A program made the translations under genes and the position numbers. From Archangium gephyra (GTDB taxonomy: Bacteria; Myxococcota; Myxococcia; Myxococcales; Myxococcaceae): 64,000 bases of DNA. Under the pieces are notes generated by a model. That model had not been told where the DNA came from, ran no database searches, and worked only from the letters and a program-made list of their open reading frames with translations. Positions 26,613 through 33,548 of the stretch are shown here, in pieces. The first letter of the stretch is position 1, and each line of letters begins with the position of its first letter. The DNA lies in NCBI GenBank assembly GCA_003243425.1, contig QFQP01000002.1:310001-374000 (forward strand), given 5' to 3'.

Positions 26613-26647
26613 CTGATCCGCCAAAGTCCCGACCCGCGCCGACTCTG
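26613..26647 (+). promoter_or_regulatory. Repeated late motif, copy 4 (upstream of exported/lysis genes)
   Basis: Identical over 35 nt to copy 3 and over the first 21 nt to copies 1 and 2. It starts 41 nt before the ATG at 26654 and 5 nt after the tail-fibre stop. No Shine-Dalgarno-like sequence precedes the ATG. Confidence 0.72.
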
Positions 26648-26653
26648 ACGTGC

Positions 26654-27010
26654 ATGCGAAAGCTCGTGCTCGTCGTCCTCGCCTTTGCCGCCGTTGCGTT
26701 CGCGCAGTCGGCCATCACGCTCGACACCTCGCGCCGCGCGGAGCTCACGTGCACCACGGACGGCAGCGCGTCGGTGTACCTCGCGCCCGGGAAGTACGTG
26801 ACGCGCGTCACCGGTGCTGACTCGCGGCTGTGCTTCAGCCAGACGCCGAACTCGGACGGGGGCACGGTGTGCGGTGCGTCCGACGGCGGCGTGCAGGGAG
26901 AGCTCTTCCCAACCGGTACCGTGATGACGCAGTCCATCACCGGCAACCAGCAACGCGCGAGCTGCAGGTCGACGGGCGCCGGCGTCGTCGTCTTCACCGG
27001 AGCGCAGTGA
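26654..27010 (+). CDS. Small exported phage protein
   Basis: A 118-residue protein with a clear signal peptide (MRKLVLVVLAFAAVAFAQS) and a mature part with four Cys and a VYLAPGKYVTRVTG segment that looks beta-rich. It is the first gene after motif copy 4. Secretion suggests a periplasmic or surface role during late infection. No family recognised. Confidence 0.7.
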   Translation: MRKLVLVVLAFAAVAFAQSAITLDTSRRAELTCTTDGSASVYLAPGKYVTRVTGADSRLCFSQTPNSDGGTVCGASDGGVQGELFPTGTVMTQSITGNQQRASCRSTGAGVVVFTGAQ

Positions 27011-28260
27011 TGCTGCTCCTGCTTCTTCTCGCGCAGATGCCGGCGATGCCGGGGCAGCCGATGGGGCCCATCGTCTCGTCGCCGGCGACGAGCCGTGTCT
27101 CGTACGCGTTCTTCGAGTTCGCGCCCGCGAACGGAGCGGGAATGGGCAGTGCTTGCGCAGGCATTACGCCGACCGGAGCCAAAGGCGAGGCGCTGATCTT
27201 CGCGCGCTCGACGACGGCCATGTGCAGCAAGCGAGGCCTGCGCACGACGGGCATTCAGCCAGGTGACCTCGTTGTGGTGGCGGCAGGACAGCCTCGCGTC
27301 GAGCCAGACGCTGACGGCGTACTTGGTCTGCGTCTCGAGAACGCCCGGGCCAATCGATTGCTGCGATCGAGCGAAATCGACAACGGCGCGTGGACCAAGG
27401 CTGGTGGCGCCTCGGTGAGTGCTGACTACGCCTTGGCGCCCGACGGCACGATGTCTGCCGATCGGCTCATCTACAACGCCACCAGCAGCTACGTGCTGCA
27501 GGCCGACAACACCGGCGGTGTCGCGACGGCCGCGAGCGTCTATTTGCGCGGCACCTCGGGAAGCGGCGTCATCGATTTTTGCCATGGCGGTGGCTCTGGG
27601 CAGTGCACGACGTGCAGTTACGTCGCGAGCTCGTGGACGCGGTGCGAGTTCGTCAGCTCTTTCGCCGCCGCGAACAACGTCTTTCTCGGCTGCGATGCAC
27701 CCACGAAGGGGTCGGCCTGTAGTCCTGCCGGCGACGTGTTGGTTTGGGGGCTGCAACACGAGCTCGGGTCGAACGCGTCGAGCCACATCCCCACAGTCTC
27801 GGCGACCGCGAACCGAAATGTGGAGACGGCGTCGTTTGCCTTCACCACGCCGCTGCCAAGCGGCTCGATGGCGGTGAGCGTCGACACGTCGACGACCTCG
27901 CACAACGGCGACCAGGGATGGCTCGTCGTGTGCGGTGGCACCACGACCGGCTTCAATGGGTTGCTCGGGTATTCGACCGCGTTCGCGAGCTCGCTCTTCA
28001 TCAACAGCTCCACGCTCTCCGGCACGGTCGGCGGGAGCGTCGGTCAGTCCCGCCGTGCTGGGTGGTGGGGCACGTCGGGCTACGGCGCCATCAACACACC
28101 TGGCACGAGCGCGACCGGCGCCACGACCACGACGATGACGGGCGCTCCGTCGTTTCTGGGTCTCGGTGACTACAACGCCTGTGCTGCGCCAGGGAGTCGA
28201 GTCGCAGACGGAATCTACAGCCGTCCCTGTGTCGACCCTGACCCCGCGAGGTGCCGATGA
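27010..28260 (+). CDS. Exported jelly-roll (CBM-like) phage protein, possible spike or adsorption accessory
   Basis: A 416-residue protein. The N-terminus is a short hydrophobic leader (MLLLLLLAQMPAMPG). At about 115 it has NRLLRSSEIDNGAWTKAGG, followed by ALAPDGTMSADRLIY and later SWTRCEF. This pattern is frequent in phage tail and spike proteins and resembles a carbohydrate-binding jelly roll. The rest is Gly/Ser/Thr-rich beta. The start shares one base with the previous stop (TGATG). Its signal-like leader is unusual for a virion protein. Confidence 0.65.
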   Translation: MLLLLLLAQMPAMPGQPMGPIVSSPATSRVSYAFFEFAPANGAGMGSACAGITPTGAKGEALIFARSTTAMCSKRGLRTTGIQPGDLVVVAAGQPRVEPDADGVLGLRLENARANRLLRSSEIDNGAWTKAGGASVSADYALAPDGTMSADRLIYNATSSYVLQADNTGGVATAASVYLRGTSGSGVIDFCHGGGSGQCTTCSYVASSWTRCEFVSSFAAANNVFLGCDAPTKGSACSPAGDVLVWGLQHELGSNASSHIPTVSATANRNVETASFAFTTPLPSGSMAVSVDTSTTSHNGDQGWLVVCGGTTTGFNGLLGYSTAFASSLFINSSTLSGTVGGSVGQSRRAGWWGTSGYGAINTPGTSATGATTTTMTGAPSFLGLGDYNACAAPGSRVADGIYSRPCVDPDPARCR

Positions 28261-28880
28261 ATCGCGCGCGACTGGCTGCGCTCGTGTCTCTGGTCACCGT
28301 CGTTGCGGTCGGCGGCGCCACGTACACCATCTACGGACCCAACTCGCCAAGCGTTACGGCGCTGGCCTTCACCGACGCGGGCGTGACGGCGCCGACCCAT
28401 ATCGCGACGTGTCCGGTGCGCGTCGACCCAGCGTGCGCTGCAGCGTACGGGACTGGCCTGTACGAGACCGTGCGGTTCCCGGTCTTCGTCACCGGTACGC
28501 CGGGCGACCCCAACGGGTACGACGTGCTCCTGCCGCCCCGCACGCGCCGTGTCGCGGGCCAGTGCCTCGAGGTGATGGACGGGTGGAAGACGTGCGTGCT
28601 CGAGGCCATCACCGCACAGACGCGGGCGGTCGCCGACGCGTACTGGGTGAGTGAGATTCCGGTTCTCATCGCTCGGGACCTCTCGCCGTACGTGATTCCC
28701 GACTGCCGCAGTGTGGATGGCGGCTGGGACGATCAGCATGCCGCTGTCGATTGCGTACAACTCGACGGTGGATGGCGTGGGTGCAACGCCCAGCCGCGCG
28801 CGCAGATGCGGGGCACGCAATGCCTCTATGCCCCGACCAACAACGTGCGCGCCGGAGAGCGCATCGAGGGCTCGCTGTGA
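28257..28880 (+). CDS. Hypothetical exported or anchored protein
   Basis: A 207-residue protein with an N-terminal signal anchor (ARLAALVSLVTVVAVGG) and a Cys-containing extracytoplasmic part (CPVRVDPACAAAYG, GQCLEVMDGWKTCVLE, CRSVDGG, GGWRGCNAQ). The many Cys suggest disulfides in the periplasm. ATGA overlap upstream and GTGA overlap downstream. No family recognised. Confidence 0.65.
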   Translation: MNRARLAALVSLVTVVAVGGATYTIYGPNSPSVTALAFTDAGVTAPTHIATCPVRVDPACAAAYGTGLYETVRFPVFVTGTPGDPNGYDVLLPPRTRRVAGQCLEVMDGWKTCVLEAITAQTRAVADAYWVSEIPVLIARDLSPYVIPDCRSVDGGWDDQHAAVDCVQLDGGWRGCNAQPRAQMRGTQCLYAPTNNVRAGERIEGSL

Positions 28881-29122
28881 CCGCGCATGCAGACGCCGAT
28901 TACGTCGAACTCGAGCGCCGTGTGCTGCAGCTCGAGGAGCGCGAGCAGGCACGTGAAGAGCGCGTCGCGCGTCTCGAGCTGCAGCGCGGTGAAGACTCCG
29001 CGCAGATGCGCACCCTCATCGAGAAGGTCGACCGACTCGACGGTGAGCTGTCGCAGTTCGCTGGGCGCTTCGACCGAAAGCTCGACCGAATTCTCGCGGC
29101 CGTGGAGGCACAGCATGGGTGA
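28877..29122 (+). CDS. Small coiled-coil protein
   Basis: An 81-residue, GTG-started, almost wholly helical heptad protein (YVELERRVLQLEEREQAREE onward). It overlaps the next start by 8 nt. It precedes a TM protein with its own coiled coil, so the two may associate. No function assigned. Confidence 0.65.
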   Translation: MTAHADADYVELERRVLQLEEREQAREERVARLELQRGEDSAQMRTLIEKVDRLDGELSQFAGRFDRKLDRILAAVEAQHG

Positions 29123-29423
29123 GACCGTCGCCGTCCCAACGTGGATGCTGATGGCGCTGGTGCCTGGCGCGCTCGCGATCGGCGCCTTCGTGCTGCAGCA
29201 GTTCTTCACTGCAAAGGAAGTCGCCGCCTGGCGCGGCCGCGTCGAGGCAAAGCTCGAGATCATCGCGACGCAGTCGACCGACATTCAGCTGATGAAGAAG
29301 GACATCACGGCGCTGCAGACCGAGGACCGGAATATCTCGAAGAGACAGGACATGCAGGCCGAGGCGCACTTGAAGGAGATCGCCGCGCTTCGCACCGAGT
29401 TCAACATGCGGAGCCGACCGTGA
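29115..29423 (+). CDS. TM plus coiled-coil protein, holin- or spanin-like
   Basis: A 102-residue protein: one N-terminal membrane segment (WMLMALVPGALAIGAFVLQQF) and a long coiled coil up to a basic end. Architecture and place just before the NlpC/P60 peptidase resemble an inner-membrane spanin or a small holin partner. Sequence alone does not decide which. GTGA overlap with the peptidase gene. Confidence 0.6.
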   Translation: MGETVAVPTWMLMALVPGALAIGAFVLQQFFTAKEVAAWRGRVEAKLEIIATQSTDIQLMKKDITALQTEDRNISKRQDMQAEAHLKEIAALRTEFNMRSRP

Positions 29424-29872
29424 ACGTGCGCGACGTCATCAAACACGGGCTCGCGTACGTCGGTGCGCCGTACGTCTACCGCGGCAAGGGGCTCGAGTTG
29501 TGGGACCCGTCCGGTCCAAAAACGCACCACTGGGGCGTCGATGTCTTCGACTGCTCCGGCCTCGTCACCACGGCGTACCGCGACGCGGGCGGGAAGGATC
29601 TGCGCTTCACGCACGCCGCGCAGACGATGTTCGACGAGTTCCCCCACCGGTCGGCCGACGCGCTCGAGTTCGGCCTGCTCAAGTTCTACGGCGCGTCCGT
29701 GAAGGCGGTGACGCACGTCTGCTTCTCGCTCGGCAACGGGCTGGTGCTCGAGGCCGCTGGCGGCGACGCGACGACGCGCACCCCGGCCGACGCCAAAGCC
29801 CGCGGCGCGCGCGTCCGGGTGGTGTTCGACGGCCGTCATGACCTCGTTGGCTGGCGCGCGTTGCCCAGCTGA
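29420..29872 (+). CDS. NlpC/P60 family peptidase (probable endolysin)
   Basis: A 150-residue cysteine peptidase. The catalytic Cys lies in DVFDCSGLVTTAYRDAGG at about 40. The catalytic His is in KAVTHVCFSLGNG at about 98, with EAAGGDATT after it. The N-terminal AYVGAPYVYRGKG is the usual lead-in of this fold. NlpC/P60 enzymes cut peptide stems of peptidoglycan. As the only wall hydrolase in the late region, next to TM proteins, it is the likely lysin. GTG start in a GTGA overlap. No signal peptide, so it needs a holin. Confidence 0.85.
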   Translation: MNVRDVIKHGLAYVGAPYVYRGKGLELWDPSGPKTHHWGVDVFDCSGLVTTAYRDAGGKDLRFTHAAQTMFDEFPHRSADALEFGLLKFYGASVKAVTHVCFSLGNGLVLEAAGGDATTRTPADAKARGARVRVVFDGRHDLVGWRALPS

Positions 29873-29898
29873 TCCACCCGCAGCACCGGAGCACCACC

Positions 29899-30513
29899 AT
29901 GGAGTTCTTCAAGTACGACCACCTGCCGCCCGAGAAGCAGCAGCACAGCAAGCCTTTCGGCGAGCTCGCGGAGATCATTCACTCGACGCTGCCCCGCAAC
30001 CCGGAGCGCTCGGTCGCGTTGCGCAAGCTGCTCGAGGCGAAGGACGCCGCGGTGCGCGCCGGCTTCATGGTCCTCCTGGCACTTATCGTGTTTCTGCCGT
30101 CGCTGGCGTTCGCGCAGACTGTCACGCTGCCGGCCTCGTCGCCCACGCTGCTCGAGCGCCTGCTCTCGCCGGAGCTCATCGCCACCATCGTCGGCGCCGT
30201 CATCGCCGGCGTCTTCACGTTCCTGAAGCTCGACGAGAATCGGAAGAAGCAGATCGCCATCGTGACCGGCCACGCGTACCACCTGGTCAACGACCTCGCG
30301 GCAACCACGAGCAACACCATCGACGACAAGGTGGCGGTCGGTCTCCGCGTCGCCGACGAGTACATGCGCGCCCAGGGCTGGCGGCCGCTGAAGCCGAACG
30401 AGAAGGAGGTCGTGAAGCTCGACTTCAGTGCGCTCCACGGGCAGCAGGCGGAAGCGGTGAAGACGCAGGCCGAGGCCATCAAGGCGGCCACGGCAAACCC
30501 TCCGTCGCCCTGA
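29899..30513 (+). CDS. Acb2/Tad1-like hairpin domain fused to a two-TM holin-like protein
   Basis: A 204-residue protein. Residues 1-54 (EFFKYDHLPPEKQQHSKPFG, then ERSVALRKLLEAKDAAVRA) resemble the small helical-hairpin family to which the cyclic-nucleotide sponges Acb2 and Tad1 belong. Two membrane segments follow (FMVLLALIVFLPSLAFA; LIATIVGAVIAGVFTFL). A helical tail then has a pattern (AIVTGHAYHLVNDLAATTSN, VGLRVADEYM) reminiscent of LLH-type holins. Place after the lysin fits a holin. The hairpin assignment is motif recall, not a profile hit. The ATG lies 26 nt after the lysin stop. Confidence 0.7.
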   Translation: MEFFKYDHLPPEKQQHSKPFGELAEIIHSTLPRNPERSVALRKLLEAKDAAVRAGFMVLLALIVFLPSLAFAQTVTLPASSPTLLERLLSPELIATIVGAVIAGVFTFLKLDENRKKQIAIVTGHAYHLVNDLAATTSNTIDDKVAVGLRVADEYMRAQGWRPLKPNEKEVVKLDFSALHGQQAEAVKTQAEAIKAATANPPSP

Positions 30514-30776
30514 GCGACCGCCCCGTTCGGGAGGCTGTTGCGTCAGGGCTCAACCGCGTAGCCCAGCTCGCGCCGCGCACGGGCTACGCGGAAGTGACTG
30601 CTGGTGCGCGAGGGGAGGGCACCAGCATCGTCGGCTACGCCCGCGGCGAGCTCGGGTGGAAGCCGTCAGGCAACGTGTCGTTGTTCGGCTTCGGCGAGGC
30701 GACGCTGAGCGGCACCGGCTTCGAGCGGATGACGCCGGGCTGGATGGCGGGCGTCGGCGCGCGCGTCAGCTGGTGA
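30510..30776 (+). CDS. Small beta-rich protein with non-ATG start
   Basis: From a CTG at 30510, whose CTGA overlaps the previous stop, an 88-codon frame runs to a Trp-ending C-terminus (GWMAGVGARVSW). Codon third positions are GC-rich, as in real genes here. Alternating GYAEVTAGARGEG, SIVGYARGELGW and VSLFGFGEATLSG look like beta-hairpins of an outer-membrane barrel end. There is no in-frame ATG or GTG before residue about 29, so either CTG is used or this is a remnant. Confidence 0.5.
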   Translation: MSDRPVREAVASGLNRVAQLAPRTGYAEVTAGARGEGTSIVGYARGELGWKPSGNVSLFGFGEATLSGTGFERMTPGWMAGVGARVSW

Positions 30777-30948
30777 CGTCGGGCAACTCGACCAGCAGCA
30801 CCATCACCAGCCGCTCGAGCTGCACCAGGCGGTCACGCGCCGCCTGGTAGCGCACCGTCGCCGCGTGGCTCCCGTCGTGCTGCGCCTGCGCCCGTTGGAG
30901 CTCGAGCTCCGCCACCAGTAGTTCCGCCGCCACCGTGTGCTTGTCCAT
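30766..30948 (-). CDS. Hypothetical small helical protein
   Basis: A 60-residue helical protein (ELLVAELELQRAQAQHDGSH then AARDRLVQLERLVMVLLVELP), last gene of the leftward early operon. It converges with the rightward late operon and overlaps it by 11 nt. ATG start at 30948. No function recognised. Confidence 0.6.
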   Translation of the reverse strand: MDKHTVAAELLVAELELQRAQAQHDGSHAATVRYQAARDRLVQLERLVMVLLVELPDVTS

Positions 30949-30978
30949 GGCGCGGCGTTGAGCACCGGCCGTGCCGCG

Positions 30979-31338
30979 CTACTCGTCAGGCGTTTCCGCG
31001 GGCTTCGCGGCGGCGTCCGTCTCGCCGAAGAGATGCGGCGCGGATGCACCCGTTGGCTTCTCGACGGGCGAGACGACCCGCCTCCGGCCGCGCGACCGCT
31101 CCGCCGTGTGCAGAGCGTCGGTCCACTGCGCCTCAAGGTGCATGCGGTCGATGGTTCCGCACCGCATGTCGTGCGCGAGGCGCTCGGCCGCGACGTCGGC
31201 CTCGGACTTCCCTTGGCTGTACTCGACGTGCCGCCCACTGAAGCGCAGGTACGCCTCAAGACACCGCACGTGCCACACGGTGACGCCGCCGCCGCGCTCT
31301 TCGAGCACGTCGTGCAGCACGTCGTCGGCGAGGCTCAC
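30979..31338 (-). CDS. Hypothetical early phage protein
   Basis: A 119-residue protein from a GTG overlapping the preceding stop (GTGA). It is helical, with VTVWHVRCLEAYLRFSGRHV and ERLAHDMRCGTIDRMHLEAQ. The C-terminal 30 residues are Pro/Ala-rich. The open frame extends upstream but the coupled GTG is preferred. Unknown function. Confidence 0.6.
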   Translation of the reverse strand: MSLADDVLHDVLEERGGGVTVWHVRCLEAYLRFSGRHVEYSQGKSEADVAAERLAHDMRCGTIDRMHLEAQWTDALHTAERSRGRRRVVSPVEKPTGASAPHLFGETDAAAKPAETPDE

Positions 31339-31517
31339 GGCGTCGACGCCTTCCGCGCGGCCTCGACGATGCAGCGCCACGCGTTGACATTGAGCGACGT
31401 GGTGTTGAGCACCAGCGCGCGAAGGTCGCGCAGCGCGGCCAGCTCTCGCTCGTCGCGCTCTTTCATCCTCCGAAGCGCGGCCTCGCCGTGGCCCTGGTCT
31501 TCATTCCAGTCGCTCAC
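31335..31517 (-). CDS. Possible separate small gene in the 3' part of the preceding frame
   Basis: A GTG at 31517 starts 60 codons (VSDWNEDQGHGEAALRRMKE onward), and the stop overlaps the next GTG. The codon pattern is good from this point on. It shares the frame of the upstream gene only by chance if that gene really ends at 31514. No function recognised. Confidence 0.45.
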   Translation of the reverse strand: MSDWNEDQGHGEAALRRMKERDERELAALRDLRALVLNTTSLNVNAWRCIVEAARKASTP

Positions 31518-32132
31518 AGCTTCAACTCCGCGTCGACGATGGCGTCGAGGTCGGTCCGCGGCGTGCTGCTGGTGAACGTGAGCCAGGACAGCCTCGTGGG
31601 TCGCGGCGCGCTCGCGCAGCATGTCGGCGAGCACGGACGGAGCCCCGGCCGCTTCGGTCGCGATGGCCTCGACGTCGACGGCACGCACGCGCGCTTCAGC
31701 GGCGTCGAGGATCGCGTCAGCCGGGTGAGCCTTCGTCACCGGGTCGCCGGCCTCGACGAGCAGAAAGGGCAGCGCCTCGGCGCAGGCTTCGCAGGTCGCG
31801 TGCGCGGCGTTCCTCGCCACCTCGTTCAGGCGCTCGCGCGGCACGAAGTCCTTGCCCGCGTCGGCGGTGAGGGCGGCGCGCGCGACCTCGTGGCGGTTGG
31901 CGCAGTACTCGCGCACCTCGTCATCACCCACGCGGGCGCGTTGTGACGCCGAGAAGAGACTGCGCGAAGCCGCGTCGAGCGCCTCACGAAGCGCCGCGTT
32001 CGCGCGCTTCTCGGCTTCGAGCTCCGTGCGCAGTCGCACGTTCCCCTCCGCGAGCGCGTTGGCCCGCTCCACCTCCGCGTGCATCGCGCGCTGCGTCTTC
32101 TCCACGATGGCTTCGAGGTCGGCGTCGTTCAT
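31335..32132 (-). CDS. Hypothetical protein, long coiled coil; probable frame change near the 3' end
   Basis: The open frame encodes 265 residues: an N-terminal coiled coil (ANALAEGNVRLRTELEAEKR), then CEACAEALPFLLVEAGDP and a helical rest. Near 31520-31560 the frame reads Arg/His-rich (DRPRRHRRRGVEA) with poor GC at third codon positions. The +1 frame there reads TDLDAIVDAELKL with all third positions G/C and stops in a GTGA with a downstream start at 31517. The native gene therefore probably ends at 31514 after a frame change, and 31335-31517 is a second gene. The ATG at 32132 overlaps the preceding stop. Confidence 0.6.
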   Translation of the reverse strand: MNDADLEAIVEKTQRAMHAEVERANALAEGNVRLRTELEAEKRANAALREALDAASRSLFSASQRARVGDDEVREYCANRHEVARAALTADAGKDFVPRERLNEVARNAAHATCEACAEALPFLLVEAGDPVTKAHPADAILDAAEARVRAVDVEAIATEAAGAPSVLADMLRERAATHEAVLAHVHQQHAADRPRRHRRRGVEAVSDWNEDQGHGEAALRRMKERDERELAALRDLRALVLNTTSLNVNAWRCIVEAARKASTP

Positions 32133-33160
32133 CGGCGGGGCTCCGGGAATTCGCGCACGCGCAGGTCTTCCGGCCACTCGGCAGGCTCACCCGCATGCGC
32201 GTCGTTGAACTTCAGCGGCACCGTGCCTGCCGGCGCCGATTTGCGCGCATGAGGCGCACCGCTGAGCAGGTGCAGGCCTCGCTCGTTGCCCACGCGCCAC
32301 TCGCTCTCGTCGACCACAGGCACAGCGCCGAGCTGCTTCACGAACGGAGCGGCACCCGACACACGCGCTGCCTGCACGAGCTCGCGCGCCCAGGAGAGGT
32401 CGAACGGCCGCGCCTTCTGACCGCTCTCGCCGCCGATGATGATCCAGTCGATGCCCAGACCGGTTTTCATTCCGTCTTCTCGCTGCTCGCGATTGAGCGG
32501 CGACGGTTCGGCCATCACTGTCTCAACGGTCTTGCCACAGCCGCAAAGGCAGAATCGCGGAAGCACCACGCGCTCGAGCAGTGGCTCGCACGACAGGAAG
32601 CGCACCACCGCAGGGACCTTGAGCAGCTCCGGCACGCGCTCATTCGCGCGCTGCTGGTCTTCCACCGTGGTGCCGAACCAGACGTTGGGCATCGGCACGT
32701 CGTGCAGGTGCCACGCGGCCAGCGCGGCGGACTCGGTGAGCTTCGCCGTCTCCGTCAGCATTCGCCGGATGTTTTGCGGACGCTTCGTCAGCAGCAGCCA
32801 GTCGAGGTTCGGCGTCTTCTCGATCAGCCGGAACAGCTGCGCGCGCCGCGGCACGAGCTCGGGCCGGTCCTCGAAGACGTCGGCGAGCGAGCTACAGAAC
32901 ACCCGGTGACGCTCACCTGCAGCGGCCGCTGCCCGGTTCCACTTCTCCGGCTTGTTCCAGTTCTCTCGCGCCGTACTCACGCGAGGCGCCAGCGGGCCCC
33001 AGCGCAGCTTCTTCTTCCCGTCGGCCGGGTCGACTCCGCCGCCCACGCGCTTGTCGTAGGTCTCGGCGTAGCAGTTGGTGCAGCCAGGCGAGACGCGCTG
33101 GCAGCCCACCCACGGGTTGAAGGTGTGGGTCGTCCACTGAATGCCTGAGTTCTCACCCAT
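32129..33160 (-). CDS. DUF5131 / phage Gp37-Gp68 family protein
   Basis: A 343-residue protein. The N-terminus IQWTTHTFNPWVGCQRVSPG continues with CTNCYAE. This three-Cys arrangement, with LDWLLLTKRPQNIRRM and IIIGGESGQKARPFDLSWAR, defines the Gp37/Gp68 (DUF5131) family of phages and mobile elements. The Cys cluster resembles a radical-SAM Fe-S site, but the reaction is not known to me. A second CLCGCGKTVE lies mid-protein. ATG start, 8-nt overlap with the upstream gene. Confidence 0.85.
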   Translation of the reverse strand: MGENSGIQWTTHTFNPWVGCQRVSPGCTNCYAETYDKRVGGGVDPADGKKKLRWGPLAPRVSTARENWNKPEKWNRAAAAAGERHRVFCSSLADVFEDRPELVPRRAQLFRLIEKTPNLDWLLLTKRPQNIRRMLTETAKLTESAALAAWHLHDVPMPNVWFGTTVEDQQRANERVPELLKVPAVVRFLSCEPLLERVVLPRFCLCGCGKTVETVMAEPSPLNREQREDGMKTGLGIDWIIIGGESGQKARPFDLSWARELVQAARVSGAAPFVKQLGAVPVVDESEWRVGNERGLHLLSGAPHARKSAPAGTVPLKFNDAHAGEPAEWPEDLRVREFPEPRR

Positions 33161-33548
33161 GGCGCTTGCTCGCTTTCTGCAGCTTGTTCGAGCTGCGCAG
33201 AGGGTCGCCGCGGTCGACCTGTTCGATCATCCGCAGGCACGCGGCCGCGACCTGCACGAGCTCGACGCGCAGGTTCTTTCGGTCGCCATCGAGCACCGCT
33301 CGAGCGACTTCACCGACCTCCTCGGTGAGCACCGCGACCATCGTGTCGAAGCCGCCGGCGGGGAAGGTATTGCCCCACTTGGCGATCTGCCGGCTGCGCT
33401 CGGCGAGCAGCTCGCGGAACAGCGGCTCCGCGCACGCGCTGCAGATGGTCTGTGCGGCGTCAGACCAGTAGCAGCCGGTGGGGCACGCGACGTCGTCGCT
33501 GCAACCACAGACGCGACACACGCCGCGGGTGACCTTGGCCGCCTTCAC
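33153..33548 (-). CDS. Zinc-ribbon plus MazG-like NTP pyrophosphohydrolase
   Basis: A 131-residue fusion. Residues 8-42 hold a Cys cluster (GVCRVCGCSDDVACPTGCYW, then CSACAEP). Residues 45-110 are an all-alpha MazG/DUF550-like domain (ERSRQIAKWGNTFPAGG, LTEEVGEVARAVLDGD), with the EExxE metal-binding pattern. Such enzymes hydrolyse dNTPs or toxic nucleotides to monophosphates. Coupled to ParB-like and DUF5131 genes. ATG start. Confidence 0.75.
   Translation of the reverse strand: MKAAKVTRGVCRVCGCSDDVACPTGCYWSDAAQTICSACAEPLFRELLAERSRQIAKWGNTFPAGGFDTMVAVLTEEVGEVARAVLDGDRKNLRVELVQVAAACLRMIEQVDRGDPLRSSNKLQKASKRHG

Noticed and set aside
29869..29898. Possible fifth copy of the late motif (CTGATCC before the holin-like gene)
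   Set aside because: Only the first seven bases match; the AAAGTCCCGAC core is missing.
6000..30000. Diversity-generating retroelement, expected from similarity to BPP-1
   Set aside because: No reverse transcriptase and no template/variable repeat pair seen near the tail fibre; one could lie left of the window.
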